14,946 nucleotides of DNA from JAJZRV01 sp027442615 (GTDB taxonomy: Bacteria > Pseudomonadota > Gammaproteobacteria > Burkholderiales > Ferrovaceae). Where the stretch lies: contig DAIBBI010000030.1 in the NCBI GenBank assembly GCA_027442615.1, positions 1 to 14,946 on the forward strand. Reading direction: 5' to 3'. The translations under genes were made by a program, and so were the position numbers. Every line of letters begins with the position of its first letter. Within the stretch, counting starts at the first letter, position 1. This document shows positions 1 through 7,362 of the stretch, piece after piece. The notes beneath the pieces are model-generated. The model searched no databases. It was not told the origin of the DNA and saw nothing but the letters and a program-made list of their open reading frames with translations.

Positions 1-1
1 T

Positions 2-77
2 TGGTGGGCCGTGAAGGATTCGAACCTTCGACCAACGGATTAAGAGTCCGCTGCTCTACCAACTGAGCTAACGACCC
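2..77 (-). tRNA. tRNA-Lys (anticodon CUU)
   Basis: This is a 76-nt cloverleaf on the minus strand with encoded CCA at its 3' end (position 2). The acceptor arm GGGTCGT pairs with ACGGCCC with one G-U pair. The D-arm is TAGCTCAGTTGGTAGAGC, the anticodon loop is CTCTTAA with anticodon CTT reading codon AAG, and the T-loop has the usual TTCGAAT. It lies 28 nt downstream of the tRNA-Lys(UUU) gene in the same orientation and probably shares its transcript. The window ends one base beyond the CCA, so no terminator or further array member can be seen. Confidence 0.97.
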
Positions 78-105
78 ATACGGGTATAACAAATATTGAA
101 GAAAC

Positions 106-181
106 TGGTAGGCCGTGCGGGACTCGAACCTGCGACCAACGGATTAAAAGTCCGCTGCTCTACCAACTGAGCTAACGACCC
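106..181 (-). tRNA. tRNA-Lys (anticodon UUU)
   Basis: This is a 76-nt minus-strand cloverleaf with encoded CCA. The anticodon loop CTTTTAA carries anticodon TTT, which reads AAA and, by wobble, AAG. The acceptor, D and anticodon arms are almost identical to those of the neighbouring tRNA-Lys(CUU). Most differences are in the anticodon, the T-arm and the last acceptor pair, which is G-U here. It is the first gene of the pair and sits about 14 nt after the -10 box of a strong promoter at 195-223. Confidence 0.97.
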
Positions 182-194
182 AACGCAATTTCAA

Positions 195-223
195 ATTATA
201 ACTTTGCCCCGGCAATGGGTCAA
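195..223 (-). promoter_or_regulatory. Sigma-70 promoter of the tRNA-Lys pair
   Basis: On the minus strand TTGACC (223-218) is followed by a 17-bp spacer and a perfect TATAAT (200-195). A start near 188 would leave only a few nt before the mature tRNA 5' end at 181. The -35 box contains the TGA stop codon of cpoB (222-220), so the tRNA unit has its own promoter tucked into the end of the tol gene cluster. The element match is seen directly; activity is inferred. Confidence 0.8.
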
Positions 224-1023
224 CGCTCCTGCAACCGTACCTTGGCTTTTGCAGCGGCAGGGCTGCCAGGATATTTGGCCAGCAGGATCTTCAGCGTGGC
301 CTTGGCATTGACGGCATCGCCCAACCCGGTCCAGGCACTGGCCAGGTTCAGCAACGCATCGGGCGCCTTGGGTGATTCCGGGTGCGTCTTGTAGAGCTCC
401 TGATTGGTCGCCCGGGCTCCCTTGTAGTCCTTCAGGGAAAGCTGGTTCATGCCTACCCAGTACAAGGCATTGACCGCTTTGGGATCCTTCGGATTGGCCT
501 TGAGGAAGGCCTGGAACTGTTTGAGCGAGGCGGCATAGTTGCCCTTGTTGAAGGCTGCGAGCGCACTGTCGTATGAAACGGGCGCCGTCGCCTCTGCCTG
601 TGTGGCATCGGGGGCCGCATCGGCTGCGGGTGCCTGATCCGCCGGCTTGGCAGCAGCCTCCAGCAGCTTCAAACGGGAATCGAGGTCGAGGTACAGCTCG
701 TGGGCATGCTTGTCCACGGTATCAATCTGGTTGGCCAGCACGTCAAGCTTCCCTCGCAACTGCGCCATATCCTGGCTCAAGGTATCGAGTTTGTTGACGG
801 TGTCCGGGTAGCTTTGCAGGATGGATTCCATCCGGGTGACGCGCTCATCCAGGGTTTGCTGCTGTTTGCTCAAGGCTTCGTGCTGGGCCTTGAGGTCAGC
901 CAATCCCTGCCGCGCTTCGTCATCGCTAAATAGCCCGCCCTGTGCTGCGGAGGAACCCAGCAACAGAAGGAACAAGGCCCCGGGAAGCCCCGGGGCCCGG
1001 CAAAACGCTTGTTTTTTCAACAA
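220..1023 (-). CDS. cpoB: Cell division coordinator CpoB (YbgF), Tol-Pal system
   Basis: This periplasmic protein of 267 aa links Tol-Pal activity to peptidoglycan synthesis at the division site. A signal peptide (residues 1 to about 27, LKK then a Leu-rich core and a small-residue cleavage region GSSAAQ) is followed by a coiled coil (about 35-123), which in CpoB forms the trimerisation region. An Ala/Pro/Asp linker (about 124-148) and tetratricopeptide repeats (about 150-267, with ALYWVGMNQL and PDALLNLASAW) follow. The start is TTG, directly abutting the pal TAA. A second TTG follows at 1020, and no ATG occurs until about codon 65, so TTG is needed to keep the signal peptide; AAGGCGAG upstream is a modest ribosome-binding site. 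It is the last protein gene of the tol cluster. Identity is clear from domain order and context. Confidence 0.93.
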   Translation of the reverse strand: MLKKQAFCRAPGLPGALFLLLLGSSAAQGGLFSDDEARQGLADLKAQHEALSKQQQTLDERVTRMESILQSYPDTVNKLDTLSQDMAQLRGKLDVLANQIDTVDKHAHELYLDLDSRLKLLEAAAKPADQAPAADAAPDATQAEATAPVSYDSALAAFNKGNYAASLKQFQAFLKANPKDPKAVNALYWVGMNQLSLKDYKGARATNQELYKTHPESPKAPDALLNLASAWTGLGDAVNAKATLKILLAKYPGSPAAAKAKVRLQER

Positions 1024-1551
1024 TTACTCGCCTTGGTAGACGATGTCGGTGCGACGGTTTTCAGCCCAGGCCGCTTCGTTATGGCCAGGATTGCGGGGCT
1101 TTTCCTTGCCGTAGCTGACGGTTTCCATCTGGCTGTCCTTCACGCCCTTGGCGGCCAGCACTTTGCGCACGCTGTCGGCGCGACGTTGGCCCAGGCCAAG
1201 GTTGTATTCGCGGCTGCCGCGCTCATCGCAGTTACCCTGCAGGGTGACCTTGGCGGCACCATGGCCCACCAGGAAATCGCCATGGGCATCCACCACGGGC
1301 TTGTATTGGTCCTTGACGGCATACTTGTCGAAATCGTAATAAATACCGCGCTGACCCAAGGCACCGCCCACGCCTTTGGCGGGGTAGAGGCTGGATTTGA
1401 CGCTATCGCTGGCCAGGGGGGCAGCCGGGACTACCGTGGCAGCCGGAGCCGCTGTCTTTTCTGCAACCGGAGCGGAAGTGGTGGCGGGGGGAGTGGAGCT
1501 GCAGGCGGCCAAAACGCTGGTCACTGCTAGTGCAAGTATCGTTTTTTTCAT
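1024..1551 (-). CDS. pal: Peptidoglycan-associated lipoprotein Pal
   Basis: Pal is an outer-membrane lipoprotein of 175 aa that anchors the membrane to peptidoglycan and binds TolB and CpoB partners during constriction. The lipobox LAAC places the acylated cysteine at residue 17. A Pro/Ala/Thr-rich tether (18-50) leads to an OmpA-like peptidoglycan-binding domain (about 68-172) starting at IYYDFDKY. The diaminopimelate-binding segment NCDERGSREYN (Asp109) and QRRAD (Arg124 region) are present. An extra cysteine at 108 occupies a position often held by Thr or Ala. The ATG is preceded by GAGGA at 5 nt spacing. It is separated from tolB by 95 bp, the largest gap in the tol cluster, and abuts cpoB with no gap. 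Confidence 0.97.
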   Translation of the reverse strand: MKKTILALAVTSVLAACSSTPPATTSAPVAEKTAAPAATVVPAAPLASDSVKSSLYPAKGVGGALGQRGIYYDFDKYAVKDQYKPVVDAHGDFLVGHGAAKVTLQGNCDERGSREYNLGLGQRRADSVRKVLAAKGVKDSQMETVSYGKEKPRNPGHNEAAWAENRRTDIVYQGE

Positions 1552-1601
1552 GATGATCCTCTATTTTTAAACGGGGGGAAATCGAATCGTCTCCAAAGGG
1601 C

Positions 1602-1650
1602 GTAAACCAGCACCCGGCAGGCTAACGGTTCAACCCCAAATTCGGTTTAC
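1602..1650. repeat. Inverted repeat GTAAACC/GGTTTAC between pal and tolB
   Basis: Perfect 7-bp arms lie at 1602-1608 and 1644-1650, and the second arm covers the tolB stop codon. The 35-nt interior has no obvious further pairing. It sits in the 95-bp tolB-pal gap, where it could form a processing or stabilising stem-loop in the tol transcript. No T-tract follows, so it is not an intrinsic terminator. I see no convincing pal promoter in the gap. Confidence 0.35.
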
Positions 1651-2930
1651 TGAATCGGACCCCAAACCGGCTCATAAACATCTCCGGTCTGAGTCGTCAA
1701 TTTCTGCCTGACGCGTCCGTCAGTGCTAACGATAGCAAGAATTCCGCGCTCCTGCATCTCCGTTGAGTACAAAATGTACTTTCCGTTGGGTGCAAAGGTG
1801 GGCGATTCGTCCAGCGACGTATCGGTCATCACCTGGCTTTGGCCGGTGGCGAGGTCCTGCAGCATGACATGAAACTGGCCGTCACTGCGCTGCACATAGG
1901 TCATTTGCTTGCCGTCCGGACTGAGCCGCGGGGACACGGCGTAAGTGCTGCCGTAGGTCAGGCGCTGGGGCACTTCGCCGCTGTTGGTGGCCGATACCCT
2001 GTAAATTTGCGGACCACCATCACGGTCCGAGGTGAAATACATCATCTGGCCATCAGCCGAAAATACCGGTTCGGTGTCAATCCCGCTGCTCGTCATGAGC
2101 CGGCGTACCGGCCCTGTGCCATCGGCGCTGATCATGTAGATCTGCGAATGGCCATCTTTGGTCAGGACCACGGCCAGCTCACTGCCATCGGGCGTCCAGG
2201 CCGGGGCGCTGTTGCTGCCCTTGAAACTGGCCACGATCTTGCGCGCCCCCGTAGCAAGGGTCTGCACCACCACCATCGGTCGCTTCAATTCAAAGGTCAC
2301 ATAGGCCATGCGTTTGCCATCGGGGGACCAGCGCGGCGAAATGATGGGCTCATTGGCGGTCAGCATGGTCTGTTCGTTGAAACCATCGCTATCCGCCACC
2401 TTGAGGCTGCGCTTGTTGCCGTTTTTGGTGATGTAGGCAATCCGTGTACTGAACATGCCCTTGTCGCCGGTAAGGTTCTCGAAAATGGCATCGGCAATGT
2501 GGTGGGCCACCATCCGGTACTGTTCGTGCGTGCCCTGGAATGCCATGTTGAGGCGTGCCACCTGGGTATTCACGTCCACCAGGCGAAAATGCGCCTCCAG
2601 CCTGTGGCTCGGCAGTTCCTGCACGTTGCCCACCACCAGATAGTCGGCGTGGCGGTTGCGCCAATCGTCCCAGTGCACGTCTTCCACATCGGCCGGTGCC
2701 GGTTTGACATCCGTGGCATCCAGCACGGCAAACAGGCCGGAGCGCGTCAGATCCGCCCCCACGATGGGCGAGAGCGCCTGCTCGCCGGCACTTTCATGGG
2801 CAAAGGGCAGAATCACGATGGGAATCTGGTGGCTGCCCTGGGTGACGATCTCCAGTGTAATGTCGGCCCGTACGGGAAGCGCTGCAACAACCAGCAGGAC
2901 GGCAAGAAAACGAAGCAAATTATTTTTCAT
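1647..2930 (-). CDS. tolB: Tol-Pal system beta-propeller protein TolB
   Basis: TolB is a periplasmic protein of 427 aa that binds Pal and is recruited by the TolA C-terminal domain. A Sec signal peptide ends at ALPVRA (cleavage after about residue 22). The segment just after it (DITLEIVTQG) corresponds to the TolA-interacting N-terminus. An alpha/beta N-terminal domain (about 24-165) precedes a six-bladed propeller with five visible PD40-type motifs: SPRWSPDGKR (198), APAWTPDGSE (242), EPVFSADGQM (287), SPRLSPDGKQ (333) and SPTFAPNGKY (376), then a closing EPVWGPIQ strand. The length is typical. The ATG overlaps the tolA end by 11 bp, giving tight translational coupling. Confidence 0.97.
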   Translation of the reverse strand: MKNNLLRFLAVLLVVAALPVRADITLEIVTQGSHQIPIVILPFAHESAGEQALSPIVGADLTRSGLFAVLDATDVKPAPADVEDVHWDDWRNRHADYLVVGNVQELPSHRLEAHFRLVDVNTQVARLNMAFQGTHEQYRMVAHHIADAIFENLTGDKGMFSTRIAYITKNGNKRSLKVADSDGFNEQTMLTANEPIISPRWSPDGKRMAYVTFELKRPMVVVQTLATGARKIVASFKGSNSAPAWTPDGSELAVVLTKDGHSQIYMISADGTGPVRRLMTSSGIDTEPVFSADGQMMYFTSDRDGGPQIYRVSATNSGEVPQRLTYGSTYAVSPRLSPDGKQMTYVQRSDGQFHVMLQDLATGQSQVMTDTSLDESPTFAPNGKYILYSTEMQERGILAIVSTDGRVRQKLTTQTGDVYEPVWGPIQ

Positions 2931-3690
2931 GTTTCAACTGTAAGTGAGTCACCCGGAATTCCCGGCGCAATTCCGGTTCGGTCGGAAGCGGTAGCGGTTG
3001 GGAGCGCATGATACCGCGAACCACGGCCTGATCGTAGAGCGTATTGCCGCTCGACTTGACGATCTTCACCGGCATCATGACCTCGCCCGTGGGCAGGACG
3101 GTAAGGTCCACCTCCAGGATCGTGCCGCTGGGTACCCCCTCGGGGACCTCGGTATTGCCCCGGATCTTGTTGATGATGGCGAGCTTGTACCGGTCGATCA
3201 GCGCAGCCTTGGCCTCCTGGGCAGCCTTCGCGAGTTGCGCGGCCTTCTTGCGCTGCGCTTCCTGCTGGGCACGCCGGGCATCTTCCTGTTGCTGCTCCTT
3301 CACGGCCTCGGCGCGCTGCTGGCGAATTTGCTCGGCTACGGCGCGCTCCCTTTTCTGAGCCTGTTTTTGTGCCTCAAGTTCCTTCTCTTTCTTTTTCTTG
3401 AGGGCAATGTCGGCCGCACTGGGTGCGGGAGGGGTAACCGGCTGCGCGGGCGCGGGCGGTGCAGGGGGAGGCGGAGGGGCAGGTGCTGGCGCCGGCTGGG
3501 GTACGGGCGGTTTGGTGACCGTGGCTGCGGCTGGCAGTTCGGACCAGAGTTCGGCCTCCACCGGTGCCACCACCTGGTGCTGCCAGGCCACCCCAAACAC
3601 CAGCACCATCACAAACAGGACATGCACCGTGATGGCCAGCGCCCAGGCCCAGGGGCTGACCCCCCGAGCGGCGGAAAGCGGCCGGTTCAA
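2920..3690 (-). CDS. tolA: Tol-Pal system protein TolA (energy-transducing)
   Basis: TolA is an inner-membrane protein of 256 aa that carries proton-motive-force energy from TolQR to TolB/Pal. One N-terminal membrane helix (about 14-34) contains the His (H23) expected for contact with TolQR. A Pro/Ala-rich stretch (60-91) and a charged Lys/Gln/Ala helix (about 97-165) span the periplasm. The C-terminal TonB-like domain (about 166-256) includes YKLAIINKIRGN and DLTVLPTGEVM. It is much shorter than E. coli TolA, mainly in the helical spacer. The start is TTG with GAGG 5 nt upstream, overlapping the tolR TGA as TTGA; no ATG lies near enough to keep the membrane helix. Confidence 0.95.
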   Translation of the reverse strand: MNRPLSAARGVSPWAWALAITVHVLFVMVLVFGVAWQHQVVAPVEAELWSELPAAATVTKPPVPQPAPAPAPPPPPAPPAPAQPVTPPAPSAADIALKKKKEKELEAQKQAQKRERAVAEQIRQQRAEAVKEQQQEDARRAQQEAQRKKAAQLAKAAQEAKAALIDRYKLAIINKIRGNTEVPEGVPSGTILEVDLTVLPTGEVMMPVKIVKSSGNTLYDQAVVRGIMRSQPLPLPTEPELRREFRVTHLQLKHEK

Positions 3691-4103
3691 CTGGACCTCG
3701 GTCGCGCCAGCAGTCCGATCCGTTTGACGTCGGCCTGCTTCAACAAATCCATCAGGCGCAGGACTTCCTCATAGCGCACGTTACGATCCGCCGCAATGAC
3801 AACCGGCTGGTTGGGCTGGCTGGCCTGACTGGCCTTGAGCAGTGCCACCAGCTGGCCGCGGGCCACTGGCGTTTCGCCCTGCCCCTTCAATGGATCCACC
3901 ACGCTGAGGCTGCCGTCCAGACGCAAGGTGACCTGGATGGGCTGCTGTGGCTCCGCCAGGTTCTGCCCTACCGACGGCAGGTCCACCTGTCCGGGATTGA
4001 TGAGGGGGGCCGTCACCATGAAGATCACCAGCAGCACCAGCATCACGTCAATGTAGGGCACCACATTGATCTGACTCATCATGCGGCGGGGTTTGCGGAG
4101 CAT
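3687..4103 (-). CDS. tolR: Tol-Pal system protein TolR (ExbD family)
   Basis: TolR is an inner-membrane protein of 138 aa that forms the proton channel with TolQ. After a basic cytoplasmic N-terminus, the motif VPYIDVMLVLLVIFMV (about 15-30) is the single membrane helix and carries Asp19, equivalent to the proton-carrying Asp23 of E. coli. The periplasmic part ends with VVIAADRNVRYEEVLRLMD and KRIGLL, typical of the ExbD/TolR fold. The ATG lies 3 nt after the tolQ TAG with only a weak ribosome-binding site, suggesting translational coupling. It overlaps tolA by 4 nt. Confidence 0.96.
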   Translation of the reverse strand: MLRKPRRMMSQINVVPYIDVMLVLLVIFMVTAPLINPGQVDLPSVGQNLAEPQQPIQVTLRLDGSLSVVDPLKGQGETPVARGQLVALLKASQASQPNQPVVIAADRNVRYEEVLRLMDLLKQADVKRIGLLARPRSS

Positions 4104-4106
4104 GGC

Positions 4107-4799
4107 CTAGCGTCCGTTGGTGGGTTTGATCTGCCGTTGCAGGATATTGGAAAACTCTTCCATGAAGCTTTCAAAACGGATGGCGAGGCGGTCGATTTCG
4201 TGTGCGTAGCGGTTGTAGGCCACCACCGCCGGAATCGCAGCAAACAGCCCCATCGCAGTGGCCACCAGGGCCTCGGCAATGCCCGGTGCCACGTGGGCCA
4301 GCGTGGCCTGGCCCACGTTGGCCAGCCCCCGAAACGCATTCATGATACCCCACACCGTGCCGAACAACCCCACATAGGGACTGACCGAACCCACGGTGGC
4401 CAGAAAGGCCAGATGGGATTCCAGGGCATCCATTTCACGCTGGAACGTGGCCTTCATGGCGCGCTGCACGCCGCTCGTGACGGCAGTGGCCTCCAGCGCA
4501 ACTCCCGAGCGGTGACGCAGGAATTCACGAAACCCTGCTTCGAAAATCCGCTCCAGTGAACCCGTGTCGGCGCTGTTGGCCGCCGTGCGCTGGTAGAGCG
4601 TGTTGAGGTCGGTACCGCCCCAGAAGCTTTCTTCAAACTGGGTGGTTTCGCGACGCGCCCGACGCACGGTCATCATTTTCATGAAGATGTAGGACCACGA
4701 CATCAATGAAACCACCAGCAGCAAGCCCATCACGATCTGCACCAGCACGCTGGCATGCGTGACCAATGACATCAATGAAATATCCGTAGTAACGTTCAC
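4107..4799 (-). CDS. tolQ: Tol-Pal system protein TolQ (ExbB/MotA family)
   Basis: TolQ is an inner-membrane motor protein of 230 aa. Membrane segments are near 16-38, 130-156 and 168-196, in the usual ExbB/TolQ arrangement with a large cytoplasmic loop between the first two. Signature segments GSVSPYVGLFGTVWGIM and APGIAEALVATAMGLFAAIPA hold the polar threonines (about T148 and T181) that line the proton path. The C-terminus FMEEFSNILQRQ is typical. The start is GTG, overlapping the ybgC TGA as GTGA, with GGGAG 7 nt upstream. An ATG at codon 10 is possible but has poorer context. Confidence 0.97.
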   Translation of the reverse strand: MNVTTDISLMSLVTHASVLVQIVMGLLLVVSLMSWSYIFMKMMTVRRARRETTQFEESFWGGTDLNTLYQRTAANSADTGSLERIFEAGFREFLRHRSGVALEATAVTSGVQRAMKATFQREMDALESHLAFLATVGSVSPYVGLFGTVWGIMNAFRGLANVGQATLAHVAPGIAEALVATAMGLFAAIPAVVAYNRYAHEIDRLAIRFESFMEEFSNILQRQIKPTNGR

Positions 4800-5206
4800 G
4801 CATCCACTCCCAAGGCAAGGCGCATGCTGTCGGGCACGCTGACCGATTTGAAATTTTCCAGGCTCACACTGATCACTCTCACCATGGCGCGGGCCAGTTC
4901 CGTCTCGCCGCAGGTCACCCGCTGATCAAAGGCCATCAGACCATGGCGCATCTCCACCAGTTCCGCGCTGGCCTGCAAATAGTCGCCCAGTCGCGCAGGG
5001 CGCAGAAACTTGATGTCGAGCGAGCGCACCACAAACAGGATGCCCACTTCCCGCGCCACCCGGTCGTGGTCAAAACCGCGTTCACACAGCCACTCGGTAC
5101 GCGCCCGTTCCATGTAACGCAGGTAATTGGCGTGGTACACCACCCCGCCCGAATCCGTATCCTCGTGATAAATGCGCAGGTGTACCGTGGTTTTGTTGGG
5201 TTTCAT
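4796..5206 (-). CDS. ybgC: Acyl-CoA thioesterase YbgC (Tol-Pal associated)
   Basis: This is a cytoplasmic hotdog-fold thioesterase of 136 aa. The family signature begins at residue 12, with YHEDTD (Asp16/Asp18, which includes the catalytic Asp), GGVVYHANYLRYMERAR and the downstream core VVRSLDIKFLRPARLGDYL. Homologues hydrolyse short- to medium-chain acyl-CoA or interact with phospholipid-synthesis enzymes; the physiological substrate here cannot be read from sequence. It is the first gene of the tol block, 8 nt after ruvB, with no strong ribosome-binding site, and overlaps tolQ by 4 nt. Confidence 0.94.
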   Translation of the reverse strand: MKPNKTTVHLRIYHEDTDSGGVVYHANYLRYMERARTEWLCERGFDHDRVAREVGILFVVRSLDIKFLRPARLGDYLQASAELVEMRHGLMAFDQRVTCGETELARAMVRVISVSLENFKSVSVPDSMRLALGVDA

Positions 5207-5214
5207 GGCAAGGC

Positions 5215-6240
5215 CTACAATAACGGCGCGCTGCCCGCCGCCGCGGACAACCCAAAATGCTGATAGGCAAGTGCCGTGGCCACACGGCCGCGCGTGGTGC
5301 GCTGCAGGTAGCCCTGCTGGATCAGATAGGGCTCAAGCACGTCCTCGATGGTGTCGCGTTCCTCTCCAATGGCTGCGGCGAGATTGTCCACGCCCACCGG
5401 CCCGCCGGCAAACTTTTCGATGACCGTCAGCAGCAGTTTGCGATCCATCAGGTCCAGCCCCATGGCGTCCACGTCCAGCATGTGCAGGCCGGCATCGGCC
5501 ACGCTGCGGGTGACTTCACCCGAAGCCTTGACCTCGGCATAGTCGCGCACCCGGCGCAACAGGCGGTTGGCAATGCGCGGCGTGCCGCGCGAACGGCGCG
5601 CGATTTCCGTGGTGCCACTGGCGTCAATGACCATTTCAAGCAGTCGGGCGGAACGCGCCACGATGTGGGCCAGCTCGTCCACCGTATAAAACTCAAGGCG
5701 CGCCACAATGCCAAAACGGTCGCGCAGGGGATTGGTCAGCATGCCCGCCCGCGTGGTGGCTCCGATCAGCGTAAACGGCGGCAGGTCGAGCTTGACGGAA
5801 CGCGCCCCGGGGCCCTCGCCGATCATGATGTCAATCTGGTAATCCTCCAGCGCCGGGTACAGTATTTCTTCCACCACCGGATTGAGGCGATGAATCTCGT
5901 CGATGAACAGCACGTCATTGGGTTCGAGGTTGGTGAGAATGGCGGCAAGATCACCGGCACGCTCCAGCACCGGTCCTGAAGTCTGGCGCAGGTTGACCCC
6001 CATCTCGCGGGCGATGATGTGCGCGAGCGTCGTCTTGCCCAGCCCGGGAGGGCCAAACAGCAGGGCGTGGTCGAGCGGCTCCTTGCGGCGTCTTGCGGCC
6101 TCGATGAAGATTTCCAGCTGGGCGCGGATTTTTTCCTGTCCCACATAGTCGTCCAGCTGGCGCGGCCGGAGCGCGCGTTCCAGGATTTCTTCCTGGGGCG
6201 AAGCTGGTGCGGCAGCCATCAGTCGGTCGGTTTCGATCAT
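5215..6240 (-). CDS. ruvB: Holliday junction branch migration ATPase RuvB
   Basis: RuvB is the hexameric AAA+ motor (341 aa) that drives branch migration with RuvA. The Walker A motif GPPGLGKT is at 63-70, Walker B LFIDEIH is at 111-117 and the sensor 1 region LIGATTRAG is near 158. The sensor 2 segment RGTPRIANRLLRR is at 218-230, and a winged-helix C-terminal domain ends with YLIQQGYLQRTTRGRVAT. All expected ATPase motifs look intact and the length is usual. The ATG is 1 nt after the ruvA stop, and the gene is followed 8 nt later by ybgC. The ruv genes therefore read directly into the tol genes. Confidence 0.98.
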   Translation of the reverse strand: MIETDRLMAAAPASPQEEILERALRPRQLDDYVGQEKIRAQLEIFIEAARRRKEPLDHALLFGPPGLGKTTLAHIIAREMGVNLRQTSGPVLERAGDLAAILTNLEPNDVLFIDEIHRLNPVVEEILYPALEDYQIDIMIGEGPGARSVKLDLPPFTLIGATTRAGMLTNPLRDRFGIVARLEFYTVDELAHIVARSARLLEMVIDASGTTEIARRSRGTPRIANRLLRRVRDYAEVKASGEVTRSVADAGLHMLDVDAMGLDLMDRKLLLTVIEKFAGGPVGVDNLAAAIGEERDTIEDVLEPYLIQQGYLQRTTRGRVATALAYQHFGLSAAAGSAPLL

Positions 6241-6241
6241 G

Positions 6242-6826
6242 TCATTCCATGCGGGACAACAGCTTCAGGGCCTGTCGGATGCCTTCTTCCAAGGACAATG
6301 CCGCTGGCAATTGCTTGATGGCCCAGGTGGTTTCGCGGTCATTATAGCCAAGGCCAGCCAGCGCATGGCTGATCTCGTTGGTGCCGGAGGTGCCCACCCC
6401 TGCGACAGGGGCAACCCCCGTCGGTGGCGCCAGCTTCTCCTTGAGTTCCAGCAGCAGGCGCTCGGCGGTTTTTTTGCCCACCCCCGGAATCCGGGTCAGG
6501 CGCGCACTGTCCTGGCGCGTTACGGCATCCGCCAGATCGTTCACCGAGAGGCCCGATAATACGGAGAGGGCAAGGCGCGGCCCCACGCCGCTGATCTTCA
6601 GCAACTGGCGAAACAGCGTACGCTCGGATTCGGTGAGGAAGCCAAACAGCAGATGGGCATCTTCGCGCACCACAAGATGGGTAAACAGCGTCACCGGCTG
6701 CCCCGGTGCCGGCAAATCGTAGAAGGTGCTCATGGGCACGTCCACCTCATAGCCCACGCCCTGCACCTCCAGCAGGATCTGGGGTGGATTTTTTTGCAGC
6801 AGCAGGCCAGACAGGCGACCAATCAT
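6242..6826 (-). CDS. ruvA: Holliday junction branch migration protein RuvA
   Basis: RuvA is the junction-binding tetramer subunit of 194 aa. Domain I (1-63) carries the acidic pin Glu55-Asp56 in VREDAHLLFGF. Two helix-hairpin-helix motifs follow at about 76-92 (ISGVGPRLALSVLSGL) and 111-128 (RIPGVGKKTAERLLLEL). A flexible Pro/Gly/Val-rich linker (133-149) leads to the small RuvB-binding domain III (about 150-192). The ATG overlaps the ruvC TGA by 4 nt. Confidence 0.98.
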   Translation of the reverse strand: MIGRLSGLLLQKNPPQILLEVQGVGYEVDVPMSTFYDLPAPGQPVTLFTHLVVREDAHLLFGFLTESERTLFRQLLKISGVGPRLALSVLSGLSVNDLADAVTRQDSARLTRIPGVGKKTAERLLLELKEKLAPPTGVAPVAGVGTSGTNEISHALAGLGYNDRETTWAIKQLPAALSLEEGIRQALKLLSRME

Positions 6827-7356
6827 CGCAACACCAGGCGACCACGCCGCATTTTCAGGCCGGACAGCGGGCGCGCCGCAGGCTGCCGCCCCTCGTGCGC
6901 GTGGCGAATGGCGCAGGCCAGCGCATCGGCAGGGTCGGGCGGGGGCGCTTCGGCAAGCTGCAACAAGCGCATCACCATGGTTTGCACCTGCTCCTTGCGT
7001 GCATGGCCGTGGCCCACCACGGCCTGCTTGATCTGCAGCGCCGTATATTCCGCCACCGGCAACCCCTGCGCCACGGCTGCAGCAATGACAGCGCCGCGCG
7101 CTTGTCCCAGCAACAGGGTGGATTGCGGATTGACGTTCACGAATACGATCTCCACGGCGATGGCGTCGGGCTGATGCGCGTCGATGACTTCGGTCATGCC
7201 GTCGAACAGCACCTTCAGGCGCTCCGGCAACGGGGCCTGCTGGGGACTGCGGATGGAACCGCTCGCCACATAGCGCAGCCCCGGCCCCGCTGCTGCCGTG
7301 TCAATCACGCCAAACCCCGTGATCCTTAGCCCCGGATCAATCCCCAAGATGCGGAT
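6823..7356 (-). CDS. ruvC: Holliday junction resolvase RuvC, apparent ATC start
   Basis: RuvC is the dimeric Mg-dependent endonuclease that cuts junctions held by RuvAB. Catalytic acidic residues are present: Asp7 in GIDPG, Glu in AVEIVFVN (about 69), and two Asp in DPADALACA (about 141 and 144). The first conventional start in frame is TTG at 7347, but it would remove the first residues of strand beta-1 (RIL) and lies 15 nt from the only good ribosome-binding site. An in-frame ATC at 7356 gives the family N-terminus M-R-I-L-G-I-D-P-G, puts the catalytic Asp at position 7 as in E. coli numbering, and is 6 nt from AAAGGAG (7369-7363). I therefore place the start there (177 aa; 174 aa from TTG). 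The gene identity is certain; the start is an inference. It lies 21 nt after yebC. Confidence 0.93.
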   Translation of the reverse strand: MRILGIDPGLRITGFGVIDTAAAGPGLRYVASGSIRSPQQAPLPERLKVLFDGMTEVIDAHQPDAIAVEIVFVNVNPQSTLLLGQARGAVIAAAVAQGLPVAEYTALQIKQAVVGHGHARKEQVQTMVMRLLQLAEAPPPDPADALACAIRHAHEGRQPAARPLSGLKMRRGRLVLR

Positions 7357-7362
7357 GAGCGT

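Noticed and set aside
2932..2960. GTGAGTCAC near the tolA end as a possible SlmA-binding site
   Set aside because: It is shorter than the GTGAGTACTCAC consensus, missing the central bases, and lies within coding sequence; a chance match is likely.
1839..3011. Plus-strand ORF (390 codons) opposite tolB/tolA
   Set aside because: It is a shadow of the tolB reading frame, which has a clear propeller and signal peptide.
3420..3535. Low-complexity C/G-rich repeat in tolA
   Set aside because: It encodes the Pro/Ala-rich linker expected in TolA and is not a separate repeat element.
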